Below the pieces are notes generated by a model. That model had not been told where the DNA came from. It did not search any database and saw nothing but the letters and a program-made list of their open reading frames with translations. Positions 16,646 to 24,872 of a stretch of DNA of 64,000 nucleotides are shown in pieces. The stretch comes from a virus. A program made the translations under genes and the position numbers. The stretch spans positions 1-64,000 of IMG/VR virus record IMGVR_UViG_3300037258_000375. One strand, 5' to 3'. How positions within the stretch are numbered: the stretch's first letter is position 1; every line of letters starts with the position of its first letter.

Positions 16646-17236
16646 TCATTTTTTTGGTTCTGAAGATGCCGGAGGATTGACGGTCCACTTACCGGTCGAG
16701 ATATCGTATCTGGAGTTATCCGGCCAATCATTTTCTTGCTTGACGATGGAAATCAAGCCATCGATCTCGGCCTTTTCCGCGTCCACTTGATGGACCATCG
16801 AACCGGCGCTCTGAGTGAATTGCCTTTGCATTTGCCCAAGTAGCGTCGATTTTTGGCTATTCAACTGGTCAATGCGATCCACCAAAGGCTTGAGCTTCTT
16901 GTCTTGCATCTCTTTATCGTGAAGCTCTTTCTGCGTCTGTGCGATTTGATCGTTGATCGCCCTCGATTGTTGAACAAACTGAAAGCGTACTTGCTCAACT
17001 TCGTTATTCACTACTCTAGTTTCGTCGGTGAATTTTTTCGATAGCTCCTTGAGGCGTCTCGCGGCGGGCGTGTCTTTGGTTGTCATCGAATCTGACTTCG
17101 GAGCTAATGACTCATCGCTCTTCACGGCTCCAGAAGCCGGATTGTTGGATGTCATCGAGACAGGAGTCTGCGCCACAGCCGCGCAAATTGCGACCATAAG
17201 AGCGACAACGGAAAGAATGCGCGCTACAGAAATCAT
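16646..17236 (-). CDS. Exported coiled-coil protein
   Basis: 196 aa. Residues 1-22 form a signal peptide (SVVALMVAICAAVA then QTP). Residues 55-165 are a charged helical region with long heptad-like stretches (VEQVRFQFVQQSRAINDQIA). It likely lies in the periplasm or on the cell surface. Roles such as spanin-like or envelope-acting protein are possible, but no lipobox or lysis neighbour is seen. Confidence 0.6.
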   Translation of the reverse strand: MISVARILSVVALMVAICAAVAQTPVSMTSNNPASGAVKSDESLAPKSDSMTTKDTPAARRLKELSKKFTDETRVVNNEVEQVRFQFVQQSRAINDQIAQTQKELHDKEMQDKKLKPLVDRIDQLNSQKSTLLGQMQRQFTQSAGSMVHQVDAEKAEIDGLISIVKQENDWPDNSRYDISTGKWTVNPPASSEPKK

Positions 17237-17255
17237 TGGATACTCTCCTACTTAT

Positions 17256-17507
17256 TCAATGTCGTGCAGTCCAGTTCCTCGGTACTTGGAGATTAACACG
17301 ATTCATTATCCGGCTCAGCGTATTTCTATGTACGCCCTCACGCGCTGCCGCAGCAGATCGATTGTTACCTGTCCTTGCCAATAAAGCCCTGATCCATTCC
17401 TTACGGAATATATCGAGACCCTCATGCAGACTTATGCCATCTAGTTGGCAGGCTGCAATAGCGCGCTCTACAAGTTCCTTTGTAGTTGCATTCGGATATT
17501 TGTTCAT
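17256..17507 (-). CDS. Fis-type helix-turn-helix protein
   Basis: 83 aa from the ATG at 17507, which overlaps the stop of the next gene upstream (ATGA). Residues 40-70 (FRKEWIRALLARTGNNRSAA then GVHRNTLSRIM) match the Fis/NtrC C-terminal helix-turn-helix. Without an activator domain it is probably a small DNA-bending or regulatory protein. The last gene of the small-gene operon. Confidence 0.7.
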   Translation of the reverse strand: MNKYPNATTKELVERAIAACQLDGISLHEGLDIFRKEWIRALLARTGNNRSAAAAREGVHRNTLSRIMNRVNLQVPRNWTARH

Positions 17508-17788
17508 GGTTCTACCTCCAGTTTGCCCTCCGCTTCCGCGATGGCCGCGTGGGCGTCGATGATTTCTTTCATATCGCGACCATCCTCCGATCCCGGAGGG
17601 CAACACGCGTTGAGAAGATTTTTGAGCGCCACCAGCAGATGTGGAGACGCCGCAATCAGCCTTCCGTTTGCAATGAGGGCTGTCGGCATCCCCCACTTCA
17701 GGACCTTGGCGATGGGAATCCTCGTCTCTGTGCAGACTTGCTGGTTTTTCAATTCGAAGAACCACGGTGGCGGACTAGGAGAAGACAT
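17504..17788 (-). CDS. Conserved phage protein of small-gene operon
   Basis: 94 aa. The pattern ANGRLIAASPHLLVALKNLL followed by AHAAIAEAEGK is common in short phage proteins of unknown role. It is coupled to the Fis-type gene by ATGA. Confidence 0.6.
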   Translation of the reverse strand: MSSPSPPPWFFELKNQQVCTETRIPIAKVLKWGMPTALIANGRLIAASPHLLVALKNLLNACCPPGSEDGRDMKEIIDAHAAIAEAEGKLEVEP

Positions 17789-17812
17789 GTGCTGCGAGTC
17801 CCTTTCTCTGTC

Positions 17813-18100
17813 TTATTCGACGTACCGTTCATTTGCCTGAGCTTTTGCGGGCTCAGCAGGTTTGCGCTTCATACGCACGAGCATTCCATACATCCGGATA
17901 AACTCAACCGAAAGCGTGCGCGCTTCGTCTGGTAGAACTCCTTCCCAAGCGAATTCAAACTCCTCATCACCATCGCTCGCGAGTTGAAATACGCAGATCA
18001 TCGGCAAGTCATGCTCATTGCATATCGCGGTGATCTGTTTGACGAGAGGAGCGATCTTCTCGTCGTACATTTGCTCGCGGTTATAGGCTGGGAGTCTCAT
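17813..18100 (-). CDS. Hypothetical protein
   Basis: 95 aa from the ATG at 18100, preceded by GAGGGACCGA. It overlaps the previous gene by 20 bases. Mixed alpha/beta with KIAPLVKQITAICNEHDLPM, then VFQLASDGDEEFEF. The segment resembles a small compact phage protein of no known function. Confidence 0.6.
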   Translation of the reverse strand: MRLPAYNREQMYDEKIAPLVKQITAICNEHDLPMICVFQLASDGDEEFEFAWEGVLPDEARTLSVEFIRMYGMLVRMKRKPAEPAKAQANERYVE

Positions 18101-18554
18101 TCGGTCCCTCTGCGTCTGTCGCTGGCCGTAATTCGGAAAGGCTTGCAAGAGCCCGGACATACCAGATGCCCTGGATATCAGCATCCGTGATCTGCTTCAA
18201 ATCATCTGGAGTCTGAAGTACGTTCCACCATGATTCGAGGCCCCATACGACACGATTCAAATCCGGGACCCACAATCCCGGATTCCTCCGCTGCATGATA
18301 ATCAGCTTGTTTGTCTTCGTATCGAAATATGGTGCAGCTTCGATCAGAAGGTCGCCGAGATAGACGCCAAGATAGGTGTTGGTATCGCTCGCCGGTCGCA
18401 CGGAGCACCACTTTCCAACTCCACGATCTCCGGCGACAACATGTGTCGATCCGATGCCCTCTATCGTCAGCGGAAATTCCATTTCGTCAACACTGCGATA
18501 GCGGTTCTCCGCTTCTTCGACTGCCTGTACGAGTTGTGTCAGTGGTGATTCCAT
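18081..18554 (-). CDS. Hypothetical protein
   Basis: 157 aa. Beta-rich middle (LGVYLGDLLIEAAPYFD, then KLIIMQRRNPGLWVPDL) between short helices, with a polar C-terminus that overlaps the next gene. Not recognised. Confidence 0.6.
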   Translation of the reverse strand: MESPLTQLVQAVEEAENRYRSVDEMEFPLTIEGIGSTHVVAGDRGVGKWCSVRPASDTNTYLGVYLGDLLIEAAPYFDTKTNKLIIMQRRNPGLWVPDLNRVVWGLESWWNVLQTPDDLKQITDADIQGIWYVRALASLSELRPATDAEGPNETPSL

Positions 18555-18569
18555 TTGTCGTTCCTTTCG

Positions 18570-18929
18570 TCAAACTTCCGTGGGTGGCTGCGGCATGGGC
18601 AACCAGTGAGTAATCTGGTGGACCGGAAGGAGCACGAACTCCGCCGTGTCGAAAGCGCCTTTCTTGCGTCTATCGGCGTGCGAAAAACGCGCTTTGACCC
18701 AGCGTTGATCGCCGCCGAGCACCTTCGGCCAAAATGCGAGAACTTCCTGGTCATGCGATGGCAAGGCTGTTTGAACGGAAATGGGAACCGGAATGGTGTG
18801 CTGGAGAACTTTGATCGCGGCAAGCACGTCCACCTCGCTGTGTTGGCACTTCAAAGCGAGGCATACCCGGTTGAAGAACTTGAACCACTCATGCAAGCTG
18901 CGTTCGTCTGCTTCAGATATGTGTTCCAT
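18570..18929 (-). CDS. DUF551 family protein
   Basis: 119 aa from the ATG at 18929, which shares bases with the previous stop (TAATG) and follows GGAGAAGTA. Residues 60-115 (HDQEVLAFWPKVLGG to VHQITHWLPMPQPP) carry the DUF551 ending HWLPMP. The family is common in phages and has no established function. A related segment occurs in the gene at 9715. Confidence 0.7.
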   Translation of the reverse strand: MEHISEADERSLHEWFKFFNRVCLALKCQHSEVDVLAAIKVLQHTIPVPISVQTALPSHDQEVLAFWPKVLGGDQRWVKARFSHADRRKKGAFDTAEFVLLPVHQITHWLPMPQPPTEV

Positions 18930-19132
18930 TACTTCTCCGGTATTTCTCTCCACACAGTAGACGACACTTCCAATCCACTCGCCTTATGAAGATCGGGATC
19001 GTCGGAAGTGTCCCATTGCACTACCATCCAAACTTGACCCTTACGATCTGTGACAGGACCAGCCAACAAGTCGCCTTCTTTCCCAGCATCCATCCATCCA
19101 GCTTTGATCCTCACTCTTGAGCCATCACTCAT
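18929..19132 (-). CDS. Hypothetical small protein
   Basis: 67 aa from an ATG at 19132 (MSDGSRVRIK). It looks like an SH3-type beta barrel: GSRVRIKAGWMDAGKEGDLL, then VWMVVQWDTSD. Coupled to DUF551 by TAATG. Role unknown. Confidence 0.55.
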   Translation of the reverse strand: MSDGSRVRIKAGWMDAGKEGDLLAGPVTDRKGQVWMVVQWDTSDDPDLHKASGLEVSSTVWREIPEK

Positions 19133-19145
19133 GTCGAACCTGCTC

Positions 19146-19331
19146 TTAATTCGGTTTCTGAATCCGATATTCGGTCTCACTGAAGTCTTCTACTTCCCCT
19201 TCGAATCCACACCGGCATCGGATTACATCCGTCGTTTCGAAAAAAGGAATGACTCTGCGGCATCTCGGGCATTTATAAGGGACCCTCTCGCCTTTTTCGA
19301 GATAGATGCTGCCATCTTCCAAAGTCTTCAT
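19146..19331 (-). CDS. Zinc-ribbon small protein
   Basis: 61 aa from the ATG at 19331, one base after the upstream stop codon. CPRC at residues 21-24 and CRC at 39-41 (YKCPRCRRVIPFF, then VIRCRCGFEGE) form a rubredoxin-like zinc ribbon. A longer frame to 19493 overlaps the upstream gene and is rejected. Confidence 0.6.
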   Translation of the reverse strand: MKTLEDGSIYLEKGERVPYKCPRCRRVIPFFETTDVIRCRCGFEGEVEDFSETEYRIQKPN

Positions 19332-19332
19332 G

Positions 19333-19881
19333 TTATGTCCCTGATGGTGCATCAACAGAACGAAAGTGGGTATATCCGAGAGCGACGTATGCTTCGTACG
19401 TTGGTTTCGGCCCATCATCACTGACGCAGCAGATGAACCGTTGTTTATGCTGAACCGGACCGAGCATCTCGTCACCTGTTCTCGGGAGAACACCGGGCTC
19501 GATCAACTGCCATGCGGTGCGAAGCTGCAATTGGGCGAGAGCGCCGCACATATTGTCGAGCGCGTGATTGAGTTCGTCCACCCGGCTATAAAGCGTTTGG
19601 AATAATGCGCGATCTTGTGTGGCGCGGTCGATGAGCAGCTTACACATATCGATGACCTTGATCTTGCCTTCGAAAACCGGATCGACCATGATCGCGTGCA
19701 TCTCGGCGAGAAATTCACCGATTCCAATCGCATGTCTTTCGAACTTTGCATCCGTTTCGCCAAGACGCTCGATCAGTTCGATGATACGAGAGGGACCAAG
19801 ACCAACCCAATCATGGGCAATAGCTTCTTGTGCCTTCTCGTACATATCCTGGAACTCTGGTGGAATTGGTTTGTTAGCCAT
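19333..19881 (-). CDS. Hypothetical helical protein
   Basis: 182 aa from the ATG at 19881, overlapping the previous gene by eight bases. The N-terminal 110 residues are helical (YEKAQEAIAHDW, then HALDNMCGALAQLQL). The C-terminus is a beta segment ending FRSVDAPSGT. No family. Confidence 0.6.
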   Translation of the reverse strand: MANKPIPPEFQDMYEKAQEAIAHDWVGLGPSRIIELIERLGETDAKFERHAIGIGEFLAEMHAIMVDPVFEGKIKVIDMCKLLIDRATQDRALFQTLYSRVDELNHALDNMCGALAQLQLRTAWQLIEPGVLPRTGDEMLGPVQHKQRFICCVSDDGPKPTYEAYVALGYTHFRSVDAPSGT

Positions 19882-20662
19882 CGATCGTCTCCTCGGGATA
19901 ACCAGGGCGCATAGCGCTGGCTCCGGATCGAATGTGTGCGTGCCAGTTACGGAGCGCGGCGGCGGTTGAAACACAGTGATGCTTCGCCTTTGTCATGTTG
20001 CCGTTGTCGTGCGATCCGTACGCTTTGGCTGCGAGAAACACAACTAATCCCAGCCAATCGGACGGTTTTTTTCCGGCATCTGATTCCACACCCCACCGAT
20101 TCACTTGATGCGCGGCTTCGAGCGGCACGGCTTTGTCAAAGTCCTCGATCTCCGGCGTATTGAGAAGCGCTTCGAGCATCGCTACCTTTGCTTCGGCCTG
20201 TGTGGCACGATTCTCCCACTCCTCGCAGTAAGAAGCAACTCTGGAATTGCGCGCGGCGATCTCGACGATGTTCCCGCTGTCACAAAGGAATGCGGCTGAC
20301 TGAAGCTTCTTACATTCGTCGAAAAGTTCGCACGCAACGATGCCCTGCTCTTTCGCAGCATTCGCAAGTTTGGCCACGGAAATAGCCAGTGAGCCCGCGA
20401 TGTTTTCAGTACCGCCGCCCTCGCGCATACGCACGTGGAATTTCTCCGGGATCAGATCGAGAGTCGCCTGGATATTCAACTCCGCTCGGCTGGCGCGCTG
20501 AATGAGTTCGCGGAGTTTGCCGAGCACTCTGCGATTCTCGCTCGCGCTCTCGTCGTAAGCTGGCGCGTTGAGAGCTTTGGTCACTAATGCGAAGTCCTCT
20601 TGCAGATCGTCAGCTACCTTGTTCGCATCTTCTGGCTTCACGGTGATGATTTCGTCGCTCAT
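19874..20662 (-). CDS. Helical hypothetical protein
   Basis: 262 aa from the ATG at 20662, which overlaps the upstream stop (ATGA). Mostly long amphipathic helices (LGKLRELIQRASRAELNIQA, then NRATQAEAKVAMLEALLN), suggesting coiled coils, and then a more ordered C-terminus with WLGLVVFLAAKAYG. Function unknown. Confidence 0.6.
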   Translation of the reverse strand: MSDEIITVKPEDANKVADDLQEDFALVTKALNAPAYDESASENRRVLGKLRELIQRASRAELNIQATLDLIPEKFHVRMREGGGTENIAGSLAISVAKLANAAKEQGIVACELFDECKKLQSAAFLCDSGNIVEIAARNSRVASYCEEWENRATQAEAKVAMLEALLNTPEIEDFDKAVPLEAAHQVNRWGVESDAGKKPSDWLGLVVFLAAKAYGSHDNGNMTKAKHHCVSTAAALRNWHAHIRSGASAMRPGYPEETIDG

Positions 20663-21243
20663 CGAATCTCCTGTTCTTTTTCTGCTTTCAATTCGGCCCA
20701 AATTTTGTCTACGTCGATGCGCTCTCTCCCCGGCCACCAGGAGACGGGGCCTTCGGCCTTCAGCACCACATTGAGGGCATCGATGGCGGCTCCTACCTCG
20801 TCCGATAGCTCGCCTTCATCGGGAAGATCGTCTGACCATTCGTCGCCGTCGAGAGGATGGAGGTACCGCTCTTTGCAAATCACAAGTTGCACTTCCGTAC
20901 CTTCTTCGAGATCAGCCATCCAATCGAGAAGCGATTCTCCATCGAAAAAGAATTTGTCTGTGTTGAAGTCGCAAACAGGAGTCTTCCCATCCCATTCCAC
21001 CATCGGCAGCGCGTAATATTCTGTGGAGTCCATCGTCCCTTGACAGGATCGGCAGCGGAGCCTTCCTTTGTCGATGACGGCACCACAGCCGCACTTCATG
21101 TGCGTGCATCCGCTCCAGCGAGCCCCGTGTTCACTCGATAGGTTGTCACCGTAAAACAAGCCGGTACGCGACACCCAGCCTTTGATGTCTGTGCGGTAGG
21201 TCGCAGCTTCCGGGCTATCAAACATCACGATTTTCTCGGGCAT
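20659..21243 (-). CDS. Conserved phage protein with zinc-binding N-terminus
   Basis: 194 aa. The N-terminus YRTDIKGWVSRTGLFYGD, then GCTHMKCGCGAVIDKG and RCRSC forms a recognisable phage family of unknown function with a multi-cysteine zinc site. The C-terminus is acidic, with DKIWAELKAEKE at the end. Coupled to 19874. Confidence 0.65.
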   Translation of the reverse strand: MPEKIVMFDSPEAATYRTDIKGWVSRTGLFYGDNLSSEHGARWSGCTHMKCGCGAVIDKGRLRCRSCQGTMDSTEYYALPMVEWDGKTPVCDFNTDKFFFDGESLLDWMADLEEGTEVQLVICKERYLHPLDGDEWSDDLPDEGELSDEVGAAIDALNVVLKAEGPVSWWPGRERIDVDKIWAELKAEKEQEIR

Positions 21244-21247
21244 CGAT

Positions 21248-21550
21248 TTATCCTTTCGAGTCTGCGACTGTGTAGCACAAAATGCTTTTGTAATGCTTCC
21301 GGTTTCGAGGCGGTATCCAGATCACTTTTCGGTTCCAGATCGCGCCCAGGACACGCTCAGGCCCTCCAAGAACTTCCACCGCTGTCCGGCATGTATCGCT
21401 GCATGTCAAGAGAAGCGGTAGCCCGTCATCTTCCATCAGAAACGATCCCCATGACTGCCACCCCAGTCCCCACGCTTGTTGCTTGTGACAGATCGAGCAT
21501 TCATGTGTCCTGATGGTCCGGTTCGCGGCTGGTGCTGCGTAGGTGCGCAT
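21248..21550 (-). CDS. Zinc-finger-like hypothetical protein
   Basis: 100 aa from the ATG at 21550. CSICHKQQAWGLGWQSWG carries one CxxC, and CSDTC lies about 30 residues on, giving a probable two-pair metal site. The overlap with the upstream gene is 50 bases, so the start could be later. Confidence 0.5.
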   Translation of the reverse strand: MRTYAAPAANRTIRTHECSICHKQQAWGLGWQSWGSFLMEDDGLPLLLTCSDTCRTAVEVLGGPERVLGAIWNRKVIWIPPRNRKHYKSILCYTVADSKG

Positions 21551-21683
21551 TGAGGTCTGCCAATTGTGCCGCGATTTCTTGCAGCATTTTGATTTTGAAG
21601 TGCTCCCAATCCCTCTCTGATACATGGTGGTTCAACTTGGAGGAATGCGGAATTAGTTTGCAACGAATCTGATCCCCGGTCAT
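21501..21683 (-). CDS. Hypothetical small protein
   Basis: 60 aa from the ATG at 21683; a TTG at 21704 that would overlap the upstream stop is an alternative. Helical (DWEHFKIKMLQEIAAQLADL). It overlaps the next gene by 50 bases. Not recognised. Confidence 0.45.
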   Translation of the reverse strand: MTGDQIRCKLIPHSSKLNHHVSERDWEHFKIKMLQEIAAQLADLNAHLRSTSREPDHQDT

Positions 21684-21700
21684 TGATGCCCTACTTTCTG

Positions 21701-22252
21701 TCAAACGCTCGATTCCGAATCGGTATAGAGATGAGGACGAAGCTTCTCATCGAGCTTGCGTGCTGGGCAGTCGATTTCGTGCTCCGTCCCTTCCAAATCG
21801 CCATCGCATCCGTTGTATGCGACACATAGCCTCTGATTCTCATGAAACGCATAGCGCTGTTCTAGCTGTTCCACCCGCTGGCGTGCTTTGTCGCGTTCCT
21901 TCTCGGCTTTCGATTTCGCATCCCATACGCGTTTCAGAAGACCGCTTTCTTCTTTCATCAAGACATTGAGAAGCATTGCGTCGCCTTCGGCTTCCTGGGC
22001 GGTCGTCTTCCAACACAGCGCTGAGCGAGGCTCGATCTCTATAGATGCACTGGCTTGATAAAGTGCTTGTCTCAGTCCCGCCATTACTAAATCGATGTGT
22101 GGACCGTCATAAACATCCCCACCCGTCCGCGCCGATTCGAACGCGATGAGGCTATCGATTTTCGGTATGAGCATATCGAGAAGTCCAAGAAGCTCTTCCG
22201 TCTTCTCCGCGACGTCTTCGAGTAGCTTCGGCTTGGAGTGACTGTATTTCAT
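21701..22252 (-). CDS. Coiled-coil hypothetical protein
   Basis: 183 aa from the ATG at 22252 (ATGA with the upstream stop). Helical with KLLEDVAEKTEELLGLLDML and a charged stretch KSKAEKERDKARQRVEQLEQ. A C-terminal CVAYNGCDGDL and CPARK add four cysteines. Function unknown. Confidence 0.6.
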   Translation of the reverse strand: MKYSHSKPKLLEDVAEKTEELLGLLDMLIPKIDSLIAFESARTGGDVYDGPHIDLVMAGLRQALYQASASIEIEPRSALCWKTTAQEAEGDAMLLNVLMKEESGLLKRVWDAKSKAEKERDKARQRVEQLEQRYAFHENQRLCVAYNGCDGDLEGTEHEIDCPARKLDEKLRPHLYTDSESSV

Positions 22253-22668
22253 AACCCCGCGAACTCCGTCCAACTCACATTCGGGTTGTCCCGCACCTCT
22301 TTGCGCTGCTTCTCGCTCACCATCCATTCTTTGAACGTCAATCCGCAATCGGCATCGAGCCATTCACGGTAGCGTACTTGGCTGCGACTCAGCTTCGGCG
22401 GCGCTGGACTCTCCCGCTGCATCGCGTCAATGCCTGCCTTGGTCACAGAGCAGTTGAAGTAGGGCAGCATCTCGGTCGTCTTGTGCTGTTGCATGTAGCC
22501 GAGTTCGACCAAACCCCGGCAGTCCACTTCGTCGCGGCCACCGGCACAGAAATGATTGCGGTGATAGGGAAAGAAGTCGGGATGCGCGGGCACATAGCGA
22601 TGTGCCGTCTTTCCGTACTGATCGCAGCCAAGGGCGTGCTGAATGATTTCAAGCTGGCGGTTCGTCAT
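22249..22668 (-). CDS. Conserved phage protein of unknown role
   Basis: 139 aa from the ATG at 22668. The start NRQLEIIQHALGCDQYGK followed by HRNHFCAGGRDEVDCRGL is a conserved phage arrangement in which H, C and RNHF residues recur. It may be a small metal-binding protein. The C-terminus includes SRSQVRYREWLDADCG, which resembles a helix seen in phage replication-linked proteins. Confidence 0.6.
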   Translation of the reverse strand: MTNRQLEIIQHALGCDQYGKTAHRYVPAHPDFFPYHRNHFCAGGRDEVDCRGLVELGYMQQHKTTEMLPYFNCSVTKAGIDAMQRESPAPPKLSRSQVRYREWLDADCGLTFKEWMVSEKQRKEVRDNPNVSWTEFAGL

Positions 22669-23065
22669 GTGGCATCTCACTTACTTTGAAAATCATTTTG
22701 TTCCAGCGAATAGCAAAGCGCTCTTTGGTCATCGTAACCATCTCGGCAAAATTGAAATCGCCTTGAGCGATGTAAACGCTCGTGCAGCCACTGCGCGTGT
22801 CCACACTGCTATCCCAAAAGGCGAGCGCGGTCCAGCCGTCTTTGTGATGGATGATCGCTAAACCCTGCGCCGCACACGTTCCGCGATAACATCGCTCCCC
22901 ACGCTCCGGCCTTCCGCAAGTGTGGGGCTGAAGACCGCCATCCAACTGGCCTAGCGTCCATGGGATCGATTTTTCGCCGCGATAGAGTATGTACCCTTTG
23001 TTATCGTGGAGGAAGTGTCCAGGGGCATCCCACGGTCCGAAGTAGTACATCTTGACTACACTCAT
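22649..23065 (-). CDS. Hypothetical protein
   Basis: 138 aa, with two cysteine pairs (CGRPERGERC, then CAAQG) and several W/Y residues. Begins YYFGPWDAPGHFLHDNKGY. Such openings occur in phage proteins of the same small-gene clusters. Coupled with neighbours on both sides. Confidence 0.6.
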   Translation of the reverse strand: MSVVKMYYFGPWDAPGHFLHDNKGYILYRGEKSIPWTLGQLDGGLQPHTCGRPERGERCYRGTCAAQGLAIIHHKDGWTALAFWDSSVDTRSGCTSVYIAQGDFNFAEMVTMTKERFAIRWNKMIFKVSEMPHDEPPA

Positions 23066-23394
23066 GCCGACTCCTTCTCCGCTTGCGGCGGTTCATTCAA
23101 TGCGCTCTTGATCGCGGTGACGATGCGCTTCAAATAGGTAAAATGCCCTACCGTGTGCTTTTGGAACTGAGCACCCTGAAGCCGGTTGGTAATGTAATCA
23201 ACATCGACGTAAGAGAAGAAGCTCTTGATCGTGTCTTTCTCCATCGCTCCCCAATAGGCAGTCCACGCCTCTCCATAGCAAGTGATCGTGACGCGTCCAC
23301 GCCCATCTCCGTAATCTTCCCAATACACGCTGATTGGATCGAGTGCGGGGATGCCGGAAATTTCGATGCTTTCCACATTGAGAACTTTTATCAT
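23062..23394 (-). CDS. Conserved phage protein (WxAYWGAM motif)
   Basis: 110 aa. The motif YGEAWTAYWGAMEKDTIKSF followed by DYITNRLQG is seen in many temperate and virulent phages. The function is unknown. ATGA couples it to both neighbours. Confidence 0.65.
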   Translation of the reverse strand: MIKVLNVESIEISGIPALDPISVYWEDYGDGRGRVTITCYGEAWTAYWGAMEKDTIKSFFSYVDVDYITNRLQGAQFQKHTVGHFTYLKRIVTAIKSALNEPPQAEKESA

Positions 23395-23789
23395 CCATTC
23401 ACCTCGGCAATCGGCGCTTCCACCGGTTTCTTCTCCGCTTGGGCAATCGCTGTATCCATCAACTGCATCGCATGGTCAATGCGCGCCTGATCGGCATTGG
23501 TCATATGCCGTGAGACCGAAGTCGTAATGCAGAAGGATTGGTCTTCTTTTGCTTCGTCGTGGTCGTATTGAAACAGCGCAGTGATTGCCTTGAGCGCCTC
23601 CAACATTTTCGGCGCGGCGCAGATGAGGTTGGCATTGGCTTCTTCTTCTGGAGCACCAAGACCGCCGATGACGATGCACAGTCCACCTGGAGCGTGTGGA
23701 GCGCGCACGAAGAATTGCGCGCCTGTGTAGTCGTTAAGCTTTTCCGCGAATTTGAGAACTTCCCACGGCTGTTCTGTGTGTACGCTCAT
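23391..23789 (-). CDS. Conserved small phage protein
   Basis: 132 aa from the ATG at 23789 (MSVHTEQPWEV). Contains ANANLICAAPKMLEALKAI, the short phage motif also present at 17504, then a helix ending IDHAMQLMDTAIAQAEK. Unknown function. Confidence 0.6.
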   Translation of the reverse strand: MSVHTEQPWEVLKFAEKLNDYTGAQFFVRAPHAPGGLCIVIGGLGAPEEEANANLICAAPKMLEALKAITALFQYDHDEAKEDQSFCITTSVSRHMTNADQARIDHAMQLMDTAIAQAEKKPVEAPIAEVNG

Positions 23790-23964
23790 TGGTCTCCTTC
23801 TTTGTTTCGTTTTCGCAGTTGGTGCAGATGGTTCCCTCGGGGCAGCGTGTCCACGATACTTTGATCCCAAGAACTTTTCCGAGGCCAACCAGCTTATTAC
23901 AGTGGTAGTCGCACGCGGCGACATCTTGCCCTGGCCAGTGAACGATCCAGAGTGCTAGTTTCAT
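23734..23964 (-). CDS. Zinc-binding small protein
   Basis: 76 aa from the ATG at 23964 (MKLALWIVHWPGQDV), which overlaps the upstream stop (ATGA). CDYHC, then CPEGTICTNC, supplies two cysteine pairs. The basic and polar tail overlaps the next gene. Function unknown. Confidence 0.55.
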   Translation of the reverse strand: MKLALWIVHWPGQDVAACDYHCNKLVGLGKVLGIKVSWTRCPEGTICTNCENETKKETNERTHRTAVGSSQIRGKA

Positions 23965-24308
23965 ACAGTCTCCCCGGCTGCTGCGAGCGCAGCGCGTGAT
24001 ATCTTGCACCCATAGTTTGTGCATTCCGCAAAGGTTCCATGACAATACGACGTGTTGTGCGCGTGCGCCGTCATGGCCGCTATCTTCAGCGCTTCCACTA
24101 ACTGTGCGCGGACCGCATCGACGCACTTGTTCCAGGTCTCGATGGCGGCATATTCAGACGGGCAGATGAAGGTATAGGGATGAACCTTGCAGCCGTTGTT
24201 CGAGCACCCGATCTGGTATGGAATGTCCGATCTCCCCCTAAAGGGAGTCTTATCAGACCACGTCGCATCGCCGCCACAAAAGGGACATGGCTCCAATTGA
24301 TCGTTCAT
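23961..24308 (-). CDS. Lar-like restriction-alleviation family protein
   Basis: 115 aa. The N-terminus LEPCPFCGGDATW, then IGCSNNGCKVHP, matches the CPFCGG zinc motif of the Lar family, which in the Rac prophage relieves type I restriction. In phages this motif is common and the anti-restriction role is often untested. The C-terminal half (MTAHAHNTSYCHGTF) is a separate segment. Confidence 0.55.
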   Translation of the reverse strand: MNDQLEPCPFCGGDATWSDKTPFRGRSDIPYQIGCSNNGCKVHPYTFICPSEYAAIETWNKCVDAVRAQLVEALKIAAMTAHAHNTSYCHGTFAECTNYGCKISRAALAAAGETV

Positions 24309-24332
24309 ATTTCACCTGCATCCTTGAGCGCT

Positions 24333-24554
24333 TTATTCACCTACTGTACGATGGTCGGATTCATTTTCGGCCTTTTTCTGCGGATCGCCTACCTGCATGT
24401 CTATCGGCTCCCACCAATATCTCCATACTTTTCCGCCATACTCATCTCTCCCGTATGTGGCAGAGCGGATGTAAACAATTCCGTCGTCCCCGAGAGCGTA
24501 AAGAGAATCATCACCCTCTGCGCTTGTGGCGACTGCAATCTGCGTAAATTTCAT
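24333..24554 (-). CDS. Hypothetical small protein
   Basis: 73 aa. Beta-rich: QIAVATSAEGDDSLYALGDD, then WRYWWEPIDMQ, and a polar tail. Resembles short phage proteins that end in W-P-L/I. No known role. Confidence 0.5.
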   Translation of the reverse strand: MKFTQIAVATSAEGDDSLYALGDDGIVYIRSATYGRDEYGGKVWRYWWEPIDMQVGDPQKKAENESDHRTVGE

Positions 24555-24555
24555 C

Positions 24556-24747
24556 TCACTCCCCTACGTCCTTCAGCGCCTTCCGTGCATTGACCAATGC
24601 TGCTCTCAGTGCCTGACCGTTTGGATACTGCCCTTCCAGATGCTGGGTGATCTTGTGTTCACATACGGGCGGGATACAGGACCAGAGTGCCAGCCCGCTC
24701 ACGATCATCCAAATGAGATTGAGAACGTACCTTCTGTTGTGGCTCAT
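24556..24747 (-). CDS. Small membrane protein
   Basis: 63 aa. Residues 8-26 (LNLIWMIVSGLALWSCIPP) form a membrane segment or signal anchor with cysteine, followed by a soluble helix (ALRAALVNARKALK). Its ATG overlaps the stop of the 42-aa gene upstream. Confidence 0.55.
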   Translation of the reverse strand: MSHNRRYVLNLIWMIVSGLALWSCIPPVCEHKITQHLEGQYPNGQALRAALVNARKALKDVGE

Positions 24748-24872
24748 AGTCTTCTCCCTTTCCGCTTTGCGCCCTGGCGTTTTGTCAGAAACTCGACAAG
24801 CTCACCCGCAACCCATCCGCCGAAGCACGCGCACACCACATTGAAGAGCAGCGACCAGCCGTGGTGTGTCAT
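24744..24872 (-). CDS. 42-aa membrane peptide
   Basis: A 42-codon frame whose ATG (24872) overlaps the upstream stop and whose TGA overlaps the next start, so it is coupled on both sides. It has a membrane helix at residues 6-20 (WSLLFNVVCACFGGW) and a basic tail (KRQGAKRKGRRL). A holin-like or membrane-anchoring role is possible but unproved. Confidence 0.55.
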   Translation of the reverse strand: MTHHGWSLLFNVVCACFGGWVAGELVEFLTKRQGAKRKGRRL

